This document shows, in pieces, positions 8,672 through 17,801 of a stretch of 64,000 bases of DNA. The notes under the pieces were generated by a model. The model did no database searches and was not told where the DNA came from. It worked only from the letters and a program-made list of their open reading frames with translations. The DNA comes from Phytoamicus setariae (GTDB lineage Bacteria; Pseudomonadota; Alphaproteobacteria; Rhizobiales; Rhizobiaceae). Location: the NCBI RefSeq assembly GCF_016722925.1, contig NZ_JAEQNC010000012.1, positions 1-64,000 of the forward strand, written 5' to 3'. Position 1 is the first letter of the stretch. Every line of letters starts with the position of its first letter. A program made the translations under genes and the position numbers.

Positions 8672-9675
8672 GCCATTGCTCCCGCCGGAGTTCCAATTTT
8701 GACGCAGCGGACCATTCGGTTTTCGCCGATCGTTTGTAATTCAATCGCGCTGCCGGCACATTCGGGACCGGCGGCCACGCAGCGTTCACGGAACGCGCAT
8801 CCGGCCGGAAAGTTGATCAGGCTCGGCACGATACCGGGGATTTCTTGCAGGCGGCGCCGACCCTTGGCCGTTCGGCTGCCCAGTTTGGGCACCGATCGGA
8901 GCAATGCCTGAGTGTAAGGATGCTGCGCGTTGTCGAATATTTCGTAGACCGTACCGACCTCGACGACCTGCCCGGCATACATCACGACCACCCGCTGCGC
9001 CATTTCGGCGATAACGCCGAGATCGTGGGTGATCATCAGCACGGCGCTGCCGAACTCCTCCTTCAGCCCCAGGATCAATTCCATGATCTGGCTCTGGATC
9101 GTCACGTCGAGCGCGGTTGTCGGCTCATCGGCGATCAGTATTTCCGGGTCGCAGGCCAGTGCCATGGCGATCATCACACGTTGGCGCATACCGCCCGACA
9201 TATGGTGCGGATAGTCTTTGACCCGCTTTTCTGGCGACGGAATCTGCACCTTTCGCAGCAACTCGATGGCGCGATTCATGCTCTCGCGGCGACTCACGTT
9301 TTGATGCCATTGCATGACTTCGGCGATCTGGTCGCCGACCGTGAGCAGCGGATTGAGCGACGTCATCGGCTCCTGAAAGATCATCGAGATGCGGTTGCCA
9401 CGGATCGAGCGCATATAGGCATCGTCCTGTGCCAGCAAATCGACGCCTTTGTATTTGACGCTGCCGGCGGCTATCCGGCCGGGCGGCGATTTGATCAGCC
9501 GCAGAATCGACATGGCGGTAACGCTCTTGCCGGAACCGGACTCGCCGACGATGCCCAACGTTTCGCCCGCATCGAGATCGAATGAAACGTCCCTCACCGC
9601 CGGAGCGATACCGGCAGGCGTGACGAATTCCGTCCGCAACCCGCTTACCTGTAGAAGTTTGGCCACTTTAGGCAT
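8668..9675 (-). CDS. peptide/nickel-type ABC importer ATPase (DppD/OppD-like)
   Basis: A 335-residue ATPase with Walker A GESGSGKS near residue 43, signature [14 protein letters not shown] and Walker [12 protein letters not shown]. The C-terminal extension contains GCAFRERC, typical of the DppD family. It forms the ATPase pair with the coupled downstream gene. It follows the DppC-like permease gene after 48 bases. The ligand is defined by the binding protein at 11659 and is not known. Confidence 0.93.
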   Translation of the reverse strand: MPKVAKLLQVSGLRTEFVTPAGIAPAVRDVSFDLDAGETLGIVGESGSGKSVTAMSILRLIKSPPGRIAAGSVKYKGVDLLAQDDAYMRSIRGNRISMIFQEPMTSLNPLLTVGDQIAEVMQWHQNVSRRESMNRAIELLRKVQIPSPEKRVKDYPHHMSGGMRQRVMIAMALACDPEILIADEPTTALDVTIQSQIMELILGLKEEFGSAVLMITHDLGVIAEMAQRVVVMYAGQVVEVGTVYEIFDNAQHPYTQALLRSVPKLGSRTAKGRRRLQEIPGIVPSLINFPAGCAFRERCVAAGPECAGSAIELQTIGENRMVRCVKIGTPAGAMA

Positions 9676-9723
9676 TGTTTCTCCTCGTGCCGTGCTGGAA
9701 ACCGCGTGTCTCGCGCCGACAGA

Positions 9724-10563
9724 TTAGCCGCTGCTTTTCAGCACGTTCCTGGGATCCAGAATATCGCGCAGGCCGTCGCCAAAGAGGTTAAGGCCAAGAA
9801 CCGTGACGAAGATCGCCAGACCGGGGAATATCGAGAGCCAAGGCGCGGTGAAGAACAGATCGCGCGCCGACGACAGCATTCCGCCCCAACTTGGCATCGG
9901 CGGCTGCGCGCCAAGCCCGAGGAACGACAGCGAGGCCTCCATCAGGATCGCCTCGGCACAGCCGAGGGTGGCGATCACCAGCACCGGCCCCAGGACGTTA
10001 GGCATGATCTGGCCGAAGATGATGCTGGTTTTGCTGTATCCCAGCACCACGGCGGCATTCACATATTCGCTCTTCTTGACTGACAGGACCTGCGCGCGGG
10101 TCAGACGGCAGGTATAGGACCAGTTTGTCAGCCCAAGCGCGAGATAGATGTTGAACAACCCGGGTCCCAGCGCCGACATGATCGCCAGCGCGAACACGAT
10201 GACCGGGATCGACAACATGATGTTGGTGGCGCCCATGATCAGCTCATCCCAGAACCGCCCGAAATACCCCGCGACCAGACCCAGCGAGACGCCGATAATG
10301 GTGTTGATGACCTGCGTGATAAGGCCGACGCTCAGCGACACCTGCGCCCCGTAGAGAACACGCGAAAATGCATCGCGCCCGTGTGAATCGGTGCCGAACC
10401 AATGCACCGCATCCGGGGGTAGCTCGGCGCTCATCAAATCCGCATCGTTGATCGGATCAAACGGCGCGATCAGGGGTGCTAAGACCGCCACGAGTATGAC
10501 CAGGACGACGATAAGGCCGCCATAGAACAGATTTTTCTGCTTGTAGACGCGGGACAGGGTCAT
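9724..10563 (-). CDS. peptide/nickel-type ABC importer permease (DppC-like)
   Basis: A 279-residue inner-membrane permease with a hydrophobic N-terminal helix, then the DppC opening (HWFGTDSHGRD). Several membrane segments follow, and the coupling loop lies around VLGYSKTSIIFGQIMPN. It overlaps the upstream permease stop by four bases, which implies coupled translation. It partners the DppB-like permease in the inner membrane. Confidence 0.93.
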   Translation of the reverse strand: MTLSRVYKQKNLFYGGLIVVLVILVAVLAPLIAPFDPINDADLMSAELPPDAVHWFGTDSHGRDAFSRVLYGAQVSLSVGLITQVINTIIGVSLGLVAGYFGRFWDELIMGATNIMLSIPVIVFALAIMSALGPGLFNIYLALGLTNWSYTCRLTRAQVLSVKKSEYVNAAVVLGYSKTSIIFGQIMPNVLGPVLVIATLGCAEAILMEASLSFLGLGAQPPMPSWGGMLSSARDLFFTAPWLSIFPGLAIFVTVLGLNLFGDGLRDILDPRNVLKSSG

Positions 10564-11489
10564 TTGAAATCAATCTGTGAGTTAATCACATTATAGAGAA
10601 TGTCGACGAGCAGGTTGACGATCAGAAACACCATGACGATCACCAGAAGACAGCCCTGCGCGATCGGAATGTCCCGCTGGAAGATCGACTCGACCAGCAA
10701 GGATCCAATTCCGGGCCAAGAGAAGACACGCTCGACGACGACCGTCTGGCCGATCAACGACCCGAACAACAGGCCGCCGGTCGTCAGGATCAGCACGAAG
10801 GCGTTCCTGAAGACGTGCTTGTAACTGATCCTGTATTCCGACAGCCCCTTGGCCCGGGCGGTCCGGATATAATCCGCAGACAGCACTTCAACCACCGCGG
10901 CACGGGTGATGCGTGCCAGAAGCGCGCTGTATCCTACCCCGAGCGTCACCGCCGGCATCACCAGGTTGGCAAGCGCGCCGTCTCCGTAGCCGGAGGTCGG
11001 TAGCAGGTGAACCATGTAGCTGAAGACATACATCAGCAGGATGCCAAGCCAGAATTGCGGGATCGAGACGCCCACCACCGCAACCACGGTGGTCAGCATA
11101 TCGGGCCAGGCCCCCTGTTTCATGGCTGCGACAAACCCGAGCGGAACACCGATCGCGATCGCGATCCCCATTGCCGAGAAGGCAAGTCTCAGCGTTGCCC
11201 ACAGCCGGTCGAATACAACCTCGGCCACATCATAGCGACGGAGATAGGACTGTCCCATATCGCCTTGGGCCAGGCGGCCCACATAGTTGAAATACCGGAC
11301 ATAGGCCGGCTTATCCAATTGCAGATCGACTTTCAGCTTCTCGATAACGTCGGCGCCCAGCTCGAGCCTGCCTGCCGAACTCAACGCGGCATTGCCGGGG
11401 ATAATGTTCAACAAGAGGAACATGATCAGCGTAATTCCCAGAACTGTCGGGATAAATTGAAGAATACGGCGAATGACGAATGAACGCAT
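10560..11489 (-). CDS. peptide/nickel-type ABC importer permease (DppB-like)
   Basis: A 309-residue inner-membrane permease. The start is placed at MRSFVIRRILQF because that is where DppB proteins begin and a GAAAG motif lies eight bases upstream; a longer frame exists but adds 21 unrelated residues. The coupling loop is in ARAKGLSEYRISYKHVFRNA. It lies 169 bases after the binding-protein gene, with a stable stem-loop in the gap, a common way to keep the binding protein in excess. Confidence 0.92.
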   Translation of the reverse strand: MRSFVIRRILQFIPTVLGITLIMFLLLNIIPGNAALSSAGRLELGADVIEKLKVDLQLDKPAYVRYFNYVGRLAQGDMGQSYLRRYDVAEVVFDRLWATLRLAFSAMGIAIAIGVPLGFVAAMKQGAWPDMLTTVVAVVGVSIPQFWLGILLMYVFSYMVHLLPTSGYGDGALANLVMPAVTLGVGYSALLARITRAAVVEVLSADYIRTARAKGLSEYRISYKHVFRNAFVLILTTGGLLFGSLIGQTVVVERVFSWPGIGSLLVESIFQRDIPIAQGCLLVIVMVFLIVNLLVDILYNVINSQIDFK

Positions 11490-11610
11490 GTCGATTTCTT
11501 TCGGCCACCATCGGAAAACCGCGGTGACAACATTACTGGCGTAGGGAAGCAACGGATAGATTGGAGCCGATCCGGGCGCACCTTCGATCAGGCACCCGAA
11601 GCCGGGAAGT

Positions 11611-11646
11611 GACAGGTCGGCATGGCTATCGTGATGCCGACCTGTC
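11611..11646 (-). promoter_or_regulatory. intercistronic stem-loop after the binding-protein gene
   Basis: Perfect 13-base arms (11611-11623 and 11634-11646) flank a 10-base loop, 12 bases past the binding-protein stop. No T-run follows on the minus strand, so it is more likely an mRNA-stabilising or attenuating hairpin than a full terminator. Confidence 0.65.
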
Positions 11647-11658
11647 GAAGGCTTTTAC

Positions 11659-13260
11659 CTATTGTTTTGCACGAGGAGAGGTCTTCTCAACCCAGACATC
11701 TGCCAGATCCTGATACATGATCTCGATGGCGACGGGCTTGAGACCGTGTACCCAAGGTTGGACTGCGAGAACGGCCTTGTTGTAGTTGAGGAGCCACACT
11801 GCGGCGTCATCGCGGAAAACGGCGTCTGCCTGTTTGATCAGGGCAATCCGCGTGGCGGGATCATTTTCCGCCTGCGCCTTGTCGAGCAGAGCGTCATACT
11901 CCGGATTGTTGTAATGCGCGTAGTTGCCGGAGGTATTGACAGTTTTCGAATGCCAACGTTTCAGCGCCACCAACGGCTCGGGGCCTGAACCGAATGACCA
12001 GATGATGCCCTGGTAGTCATCCGCAACCATCTTGTCGTAGAGGATGCCCTCTTCCAGCTGCTGGGTCGTGACCTTGATGTTGATCTTGCTGAGATACTGG
12101 CCGACGATCTCTGCGACAGCAACGCCATAGGACATGTTGGCGCTTCCGAGGATCTTCAGCTCGAAGCCGTTTTCGTAGCCGGCCTCTTTCATGAGCGCCT
12201 TCGCTTTTTCCAGATCGTAGCCCAGGCCAGTCGCCCCGGTGTCGAATGCTTCCGACGATTCCGGCAGCCAGCCAACCGGATTATACGCCTTGCCCTTCAA
12301 GAACTTCCGGTTGATGGCGTCCTCATCGATCGCATAGCTGATTGCCTGGCGTACCTTCCTGTTGGCGAGAGGTTCGTATTTCTGATTCCACACAATCAGG
12401 CGGGTAAACATCTCGGCCACTTCGATCAAATCGCCGGAATACTCGGGATCGTTCTTGTAGCTGTTATATTGCGGCGCTTCGACGATGATCGAATCCAGTT
12501 CCTTGGCCCGGAAGGCGATGTCTCTGGATGCGCCCTCCTGCATGATCTTGAATGCGACCGAATCGAGGTAGGGCTTTCCCTTCTCATGGTAGCCCGGATA
12601 CTTGACGAGCGTGACTTCGCTGCCTTGGACCCAATCCTTGAACATGAACGGACCGCTGCCGACCGGCGTAAGCCCGAACTTGTCGCCGAGCCGTTCCACT
12701 TCTTCCTTGGGCACGATCGCCGTGCCGGGCTGATAGAACTGATAGGCCGGGTCAACCTTTTCGGTGAACGTGATCGACAGCGTCTTGTCGTCAATCACCT
12801 TCACGCCGGCCAATGTCTTGGCCTGGCCATCTTGCAGCGCCTTTGCGCCGACGATGACCTGCAGGTAACCCGAAGTCGGGCTCACCGGGTCCATCGTCAG
12901 CATTCGCTCGTAGGAATAGGCGATATCGCTGGCGACCAGCTTGCGCCCATTGTGAAAGGTCATGCCATCTTTCAGCGTAAAGGTGTATGTCAATCCATCC
13001 TCTGAAGAAGCAACTTTCTCTGCCAGCTCAAGCACAGGCTTCTGTTCTTCAGTGTTCCACATATAAAGGGTTCTGAAGAGGTTAGTTGTGACCAACAGGT
13101 CCTGCTGCTTGGCAGTCTTGTGTGGGTCCAAAGTCAGGATGCTACCATCGTAAGGCGCTACAAAGTTGAACGCCCCTCCGCTCTCGGCGGCGTGGAGAGG
13201 CATATATGCACCGACAAGGGTGAGACAGGCAAGAAAGCTTATGCGCAAGGTATGTTTCAT
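11659..13260 (-). CDS. periplasmic peptide-type substrate-binding protein (SBP family 5)
   Basis: A 533-residue extracellular solute-binding protein of the DppA/OppA class. The start is set at MKHTLRISFLACL, where a GGAGG motif lies five bases upstream. The first ~23 residues are a Sec signal peptide ending in LHAA. Family landmarks include LDPHKTA, TYTFTLKDGMTFHNGRKL and the RKVRQAISYAID segment. It is the first gene of the importer–mutase operon and delivers the unknown substrate to the permeases. A good sigma70-like promoter lies at 13404-13432. Confidence 0.93.
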   Translation of the reverse strand: MKHTLRISFLACLTLVGAYMPLHAAESGGAFNFVAPYDGSILTLDPHKTAKQQDLLVTTNLFRTLYMWNTEEQKPVLELAEKVASSEDGLTYTFTLKDGMTFHNGRKLVASDIAYSYERMLTMDPVSPTSGYLQVIVGAKALQDGQAKTLAGVKVIDDKTLSITFTEKVDPAYQFYQPGTAIVPKEEVERLGDKFGLTPVGSGPFMFKDWVQGSEVTLVKYPGYHEKGKPYLDSVAFKIMQEGASRDIAFRAKELDSIIVEAPQYNSYKNDPEYSGDLIEVAEMFTRLIVWNQKYEPLANRKVRQAISYAIDEDAINRKFLKGKAYNPVGWLPESSEAFDTGATGLGYDLEKAKALMKEAGYENGFELKILGSANMSYGVAVAEIVGQYLSKINIKVTTQQLEEGILYDKMVADDYQGIIWSFGSGPEPLVALKRWHSKTVNTSGNYAHYNNPEYDALLDKAQAENDPATRIALIKQADAVFRDDAAVWLLNYNKAVLAVQPWVHGLKPVAIEIMYQDLADVWVEKTSPRAKQ

Positions 13261-13403
13261 TCGTTCCTCCGTTTTTATGCCTTCGCGCTTGTCCATGCGG
13301 TTTAACGCGGCGCGGGTATTTTTTGGAAGGACCCGGCTGGCCAGAATGCGCGCGTCGGTGAGATTGCAACAACAGTAGCCGCCTCCCCCCGCTTTCAAAC
13401 GGA

Positions 13404-13432
13404 AATCTATGAGGTGAACATAATCGTGTCAA
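13404..13432 (-). promoter_or_regulatory. sigma70-type promoter of the importer–mutase operon
   Basis: Minus-strand TTGACA (complement of 13427-13432), then 17 bases, then TAGATT (complement of 13404-13409). It lies about 145 bases before the start codon at 13260. The flanking DNA (13420-13480) is much richer in AT than the rest of the window. Confidence 0.6.
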
Positions 13433-13533
13433 TAATTATAAATCAAATTAGATATCTATATTTTCTGTCTATTCCTGTGTGGTAGCTTCGCCTTAACTTT
13501 GGTGGGGCACAGGATGGCCATCATGGTGCCAGT

Positions 13534-13803
13534 TTATGCCGCCATCGACAGGGTGATTTCGCTCCAGGTGTTCATGGCGGCGTTTCGCAGTTTGCGATGT
13601 TCGGCAGGGGTCGTCTTCTTGCGGTGAAGATGGAAGAGGTTGGCGATCGGGCCATGGATGAAGCGCTGGCATTGCCCTGCCGACTTGAACCGGATCATGC
13701 CTCGTTCTCGTCGTCGAACAGCCAGATGCGAATTTTCCGCTCGGTTATTTAGACCCTTATGCGAACGGTGCTCGACACCGGGCATGATTTGCCTTTTGGC
13801 TGC
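13534..13803 (-). pseudogene. IS6 family transposase, C-terminal fragment
   Basis: About 88 residues match the end of IS6-type transposases: EHRSHKGLNNRAENSH, then RRRERGMIRFKSAGQCQRF and ANLFHLHR, ending at TWSEI. The N-terminal and DDE core parts are missing. At 13803 the frame passes directly into an unrelated haloacid dehalogenase fragment. An imperfect 25-base palindrome at 13506-13530 could be a decayed element end. A matching central fragment of an IS6 transposase lies on the same strand at 38718-38970. Confidence 0.8.
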
Positions 13804-13984
13804 GTCCCGACCTGACCGCTTCCATCGAAGGATCGTAAAGCGATCTCCATGCATCCGCGAATTCGAATGGGGCCACAGCGACCCGGAACTCGTGCAAAAA
13901 CGGCGCCGCTTGCCGAACCACACTCGACCGCCAGTCCACGACCGTGCCAAAAACATCGAAACAGAGCAGGCTCACCGTTGGCAT
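13802..13984 (-). pseudogene. type II haloacid dehalogenase, N-terminal fragment
   Basis: About 61 residues starting MPTVSLLCFDVFGTVVDW, the typical opening of L-2-haloacid dehalogenases (nucleophile Asp in FDVFGT, then the type II DW pair). The frame runs into IS6 DNA at about 13802, so the core and cap domains are gone. It shows no close resemblance to the intact HAD hydrolase at 14256, which has a different opening (DFGGVV). Confidence 0.7.
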
Positions 13985-14041
13985 CACCGCACGGCCGTTG
14001 CTGCCAATGCGCCCCCGACGACGCGCCAGGGCGACACCAAA

Positions 14042-14101
14042 AACTTGCTGATCAACAAAGCTTTTCAGGCTATCGGGAAGGGAGATGTTCATTGTGCTCA
14101 T
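14042..14101 (-). pseudogene. ParD-type antitoxin, N-terminal fragment
   Basis: About 20 residues, MSTMNISLPDSLKSFVDQQV, match the ribbon-helix-helix opening of ParD/CC2985-type antitoxins. The match then breaks off into unrelated residues in the same frame that lead to the dehalogenase fragment. No ParE toxin gene is visible nearby. Part of the three-stump scar between 13.5 and 14.1 kb. Confidence 0.55.
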
Positions 14102-14255
14102 GACACTAAAATAGCGCAAATGACAAAAATTGGCGAGCGCTTCAACGAAGGCAGCGTGGGCTTGCTTCGGCATTCCAGTTTCCTTTCAACGCAGGAAAGC
14201 CTCTCCACTTCCCGAAGCAAGTCCACCTGAACCCCTCCACCATTTACGCGAGATA

Positions 14256-14912
14256 TCAACTAACAATTCCAAGCATGCGCAGCGCGCGACTATAACACTC
14301 TGCCGGTCGCGTCACATCGAAGTGCACATTTGGGAGCCCAACAGCGTCTGCGCCCTCGATGTTTTTCACTTGGTCGTCAACGAAAACGCAATTCTCCTTG
14401 TCGATGCCGAGCAAGCTAAGCACCTCTTCATAGGCACGCGGATCAGGTTTCAGGATCTTGGTATATGTTGCATCGACAATGATATCGAACTGGTCGATGA
14501 GCGGGAAACGTTGACGAAATTCAACTCCATAAAATAGATCGAGCTCATTGGAGAGAATGGCAAGTCTGCATCCCGCACGCTTGGCTGCCAGGATCGCGTC
14601 CCGTGCTTCCGGGCGCAATACCGTTTCGGGCTCGGCGCCACGCGCACGCTGCACGAACGTCTTCATTTCAGTCCATTGCTCTCCCAGCAGCCGGCCAACT
14701 TCGTGCGTGCGCTGCATCCAGTATTCCCGTTCGGTGATCTCGCGGTTTTGCATCCTGACCCAGAGCGGGTCTGTCGAGGCATCAAACGGTCCGCGCCAGG
14801 TCAGGGTGCCGGCTGGAAGTCCGAGAGCGCGTTCGGTGACGTCATGCGTCTCGAAGAGAGTGCGCGTGACGACGCCGCCAAAATCCAGAATGAGTGCGCG
14901 ATCCTGTGTCAT
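14256..14912 (-). CDS. HAD superfamily hydrolase
   Basis: A 218-residue HAD-IA hydrolase. Motif I is DFGGVV near residue 10, motif II is LSNE near 121, motif III is KPDP near 154 and motif IV is VFVDD near 173. The closest type is the phosphatase-like group that includes the N-terminal domain of epoxide hydrolases. The start at MTQDRALI has GAGG seven bases upstream; a longer frame to 15044 lacks family residues. It stands alone between the gene-stump scar and the second peptide importer, and its substrate cannot be told. Confidence 0.85.
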   Translation of the reverse strand: MTQDRALILDFGGVVTRTLFETHDVTERALGLPAGTLTWRGPFDASTDPLWVRMQNREITEREYWMQRTHEVGRLLGEQWTEMKTFVQRARGAEPETVLRPEARDAILAAKRAGCRLAILSNELDLFYGVEFRQRFPLIDQFDIIVDATYTKILKPDPRAYEEVLSLLGIDKENCVFVDDQVKNIEGADAVGLPNVHFDVTRPAECYSRALRMLGIVS

Positions 14913-15272
14913 GTGTATCCTCACATTGGCTACTGAATGATCCCCTCCATAGCTCAAGACATGATCGGTTCTCGACCTCCAGAAAGGTGACGCCAAGCGC
15001 AGGCAGCCAGCCCCTGATCTGCCTGTGGATGCATGGTGCTTCACCTTCAGAGGGTATGGATATTTTCAACATTTGAAACATCCTGTTCCGATGAAAACCT
15101 GCCGAATTCGGATATCGGTCACAGGGTAACGGCGTGAAGAAAAGGGAGCCGGGCACGCAACGTTTCGCCGTTCCGTTGACTGTCGACCGATATGCATGCC
15201 GACGCAATTCATGAATTCATGCGCGTTTGTCGACCTAACAACTTGGTTTAAAAGAAAAAAGGGGAAGTATCA
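14913..15272. promoter_or_regulatory. 360-base divergent intergenic region with palindromes
   Basis: No gene is seen here. It separates the HAD hydrolase from the second importer operon. A perfect 12-base palindrome CATGAATTCATG lies at 15210-15221, flanked by the direct repeat TGTCGACC at 15181-15188 and 15228-15235. This is a candidate operator for the importer operon. A GGGGAAG ribosome site precedes the start at 15273. Confidence 0.45.
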
Positions 15273-16835
15273 ATGACCAGCAGTTTCGATCTAACTCCCG
15301 AATTCCTGAATGCCTTCATGCAGCGGCGCACCCTCTTGAAGGGATCAGTCGCCTTGGCTGCTCTTGCCGCAAGCGGAGCACTGCCGCTCGACGGTGGCGC
15401 GCAAGCCGCTGCACCGGCGAAGGGCGGAAAGCTGACTTTAGGCGTCAATGCACCCGCTGGTTTTGGCCCGATCGATCCACACCGTATGGCGGGCGATTTC
15501 GCAGTGGATCTTGCAAACCATTTCACGGTGTTCGAGACGTTGACGCGCCAGGCCAATGACGGCTCACTCGAAATGCTGCTCGCCGAATCCATCACCCCGG
15601 ATGACGATACCGGAACTGCCTGGACGATCCGGATCAAGAAGGGCGTATTGTTCCACGACGGGCGTGAATTCACGGCCGATGATGTCATCGCTAGCATCAA
15701 GCGTATTCGCGAGCCTGGCACGACCACAGGCGGCCATATCGGCCCGGTCAAATCCTATGAAAAGGGCGACGACCACACCGTCCGACTGATCCTTGAAGCG
15801 CCACGCAGCTGGCTGCCGACAGGGCTTTCCGATCCGTTCTCCTCGATGCTGCCCGCTGACTTCGATCCGCAGAAACCGATCGGCACCGGCCCGTTCAAGA
15901 TGGGTGAGATCGTGCAAAAGGAAAGCGTGACAATCATCCGGTTCGACAAATACCATGGAACTCCGGCTATACTCGACGAGGTCGTCTTGCGGCCATTCGA
16001 AGATCCCTCTGCATTGCTCAACGCGCTTCAGTCGGGGCAGATCGACATTGTCAACGACGTCGATGCATCACTTGTGGGTGAGATCGAAGGCAACGAAGAC
16101 TTCAAGCTGTACGACTCGCCGACAGGCCGGTTTTTCCCGATCCAGATGCGGACCGACGTAGCACCGTTCAGCGACGCCCGCTTGCGGCAGGCGCTGCGCC
16201 TCGTTCTCGATCGTGAAGCGGTCCTCAACTCCGTAGCAAATGGCTATGCAGCCGTCGCCAGCGATCTCTATGGCCGATATGACCCCAATTACAACGCCCA
16301 ACTGATCCGCGACCGTGATGTCGAGAAAGCCAAGGCACTGATCGAGGAGGCCGGACTTTCCGGAACCGAGCTTGAGCTGGTCATGTACAAGGATGTGGCA
16401 ACCGCGCTCGTCCTGTCCGAAAACGCCAAGGAAATCGGCCTCAACATTACCGTAAAGCAGCTGGACGCAGCGGCCTTCTACAACGAGGAATACTTTCAGC
16501 GGCCGTTCTTCGGGGGCGACTACTATCCGTCGCTGCCTTATTTCCTGGTTTCGGCCCTCGCCGACGCGCCTAATGCCGGCCTTGATCAGGTTAAGTGGCG
16601 GGACAAGGAGTACCTGGACCTCTGGCTCGAGGCAGCGCGGACTGTCGATCCCGACAAGCTCAAGCAGGTGATGCTGAAACTGCAGGAAATCCTCTTCGAA
16701 CGCGGTGCGTGGATCATTCCTATTTTCGGTAACGAACTCGCCATCTACAAGAAGGAGATCGTAGGACTGCCGCAGTTCGATCAGTCTGGCGCCGGCATCC
16801 TCCGGGCCCTTTCTACGATCGGCTTTGCGGGGTGA
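15273..16835 (+). CDS. Tat-exported peptide-type substrate-binding protein (SBP family 5)
   Basis: A 520-residue periplasmic binding protein of the DppA class. After 17 leading residues comes a twin-arginine signal (RRTLLKGSVALAALAASG), so it is exported folded by Tat rather than by Sec as for the paralogue at 11659. Family motifs include GFGPIDPHRM, FHDGREFTADDV and RLRQALRLVLDREAV. It is the first gene of a four-gene importer operon (15273-20539). The ligand is unknown; the nearby omega-aminotransferase and aldehyde dehydrogenase suggest an amine or amino-acid-like compound. Confidence 0.92.
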   Translation: MTSSFDLTPEFLNAFMQRRTLLKGSVALAALAASGALPLDGGAQAAAPAKGGKLTLGVNAPAGFGPIDPHRMAGDFAVDLANHFTVFETLTRQANDGSLEMLLAESITPDDDTGTAWTIRIKKGVLFHDGREFTADDVIASIKRIREPGTTTGGHIGPVKSYEKGDDHTVRLILEAPRSWLPTGLSDPFSSMLPADFDPQKPIGTGPFKMGEIVQKESVTIIRFDKYHGTPAILDEVVLRPFEDPSALLNALQSGQIDIVNDVDASLVGEIEGNEDFKLYDSPTGRFFPIQMRTDVAPFSDARLRQALRLVLDREAVLNSVANGYAAVASDLYGRYDPNYNAQLIRDRDVEKAKALIEEAGLSGTELELVMYKDVATALVLSENAKEIGLNITVKQLDAAAFYNEEYFQRPFFGGDYYPSLPYFLVSALADAPNAGLDQVKWRDKEYLDLWLEAARTVDPDKLKQVMLKLQEILFERGAWIIPIFGNELAIYKKEIVGLPQFDQSGAGILRALSTIGFAG

Positions 16836-16840
16836 GGGGA

Positions 16841-17785
16841 ATGTGGCGGCAGCTTATCGAGCGTTCCATATTTGGCATCGTAACTCTGGTGCTGATTTCG
16901 ATTTTGATCTTCCTTGCGACCAACGTCCTGCCAGGGGACGCAGCCCGTGCAATCCTCGGGCGTAGCGCAACGCCGGAAGCTGTTGCCGCCTTGCGGGCCG
17001 AGCTTGGCCTCGATCGACCTCTGGTCACCCAGTACGCAAGCTGGGTGGCCGATATTCTGCAGTGGAATCTCGGCAATTCGGTCGTGACGAAAGGGCCGGT
17101 CTGGGATCTCGTCCGCCCGCGTCTGGCAAGTTCGCTCGTGCTATTGGTCACCACCAGCGTCATTGCCCTGCCGCTATCGTTCCTGGTGGGTATCGTCATG
17201 GCCATCAAACAGGGGAAATGGTTCGACAATACCGCCAACAGCCTGCTGATCGGCACCGCCGGCATCCCGGAATTTGTTGTCGCCATTGTACTCGTGCTGC
17301 TCTTTTCAACCCAGGTTCTGCACATTCTGCCGCCGACCGCCATCGTAAAGCCCGGCGAAAGCGTGCTTCAGAATCCCAGCGTACTGGTTCTGCCGGTGAT
17401 GACACTGACCATCGCCATCATGCCCTATCTGTCCCGGATGATCCGGGCCTCGCTCATCGATGCGCTGGCGTCGGAATATGTGGTGACCGCCCGCCTCAAG
17501 GGATTATCACCGAGGGTCGTGCTGCTCCGTCATGCCCTGCGCAACAGCCTCGTGCCGTCGATACAAGGCGCCGCACTCAGCCTTGCCTACATTCTTGGCG
17601 GCGCAGTGGTCGTGGAATTCATCTTCCAATATCCCGGCCTTGGCAGTGCGCTCCAGTCAGCAGTGTCCCAGCGCGATCTCTACGTCATCCAGGCGATCGT
17701 GCTGATCTTCGCATCGGGATACATCGTCTTCAACATGATCGCCGATGTGCTCACAATCCTCATGACGCCCCGGCTGAGAAGCTGA
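16841..17785 (+). CDS. peptide/nickel-type ABC importer permease (DppB-like)
   Basis: A 314-residue membrane protein starting MWRQLIERSIFGIV, preceded by GAGGGG. A GTG at 16832 that overlaps the binding-protein stop would add three residues and is the alternative start. The coupling loop is in ARLKGLSPRVVLLRHALRNS, and FQYPGLGSALQSAV is typical of the family. It works with the DppC-like protein encoded 16 bases downstream. Confidence 0.92.
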   Translation: MWRQLIERSIFGIVTLVLISILIFLATNVLPGDAARAILGRSATPEAVAALRAELGLDRPLVTQYASWVADILQWNLGNSVVTKGPVWDLVRPRLASSLVLLVTTSVIALPLSFLVGIVMAIKQGKWFDNTANSLLIGTAGIPEFVVAIVLVLLFSTQVLHILPPTAIVKPGESVLQNPSVLVLPVMTLTIAIMPYLSRMIRASLIDALASEYVVTARLKGLSPRVVLLRHALRNSLVPSIQGAALSLAYILGGAVVVEFIFQYPGLGSALQSAVSQRDLYVIQAIVLIFASGYIVFNMIADVLTILMTPRLRS

Positions 17786-17801
17786 ACCGGAAGCCAGAAG
17801 A

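Noticed and set aside
13757-14173. 138-codon minus-strand frame as an intact gene
   Set aside because: It joins pieces of a ParD antitoxin and a haloacid dehalogenase and ends in IS6 DNA; reported as fragments.
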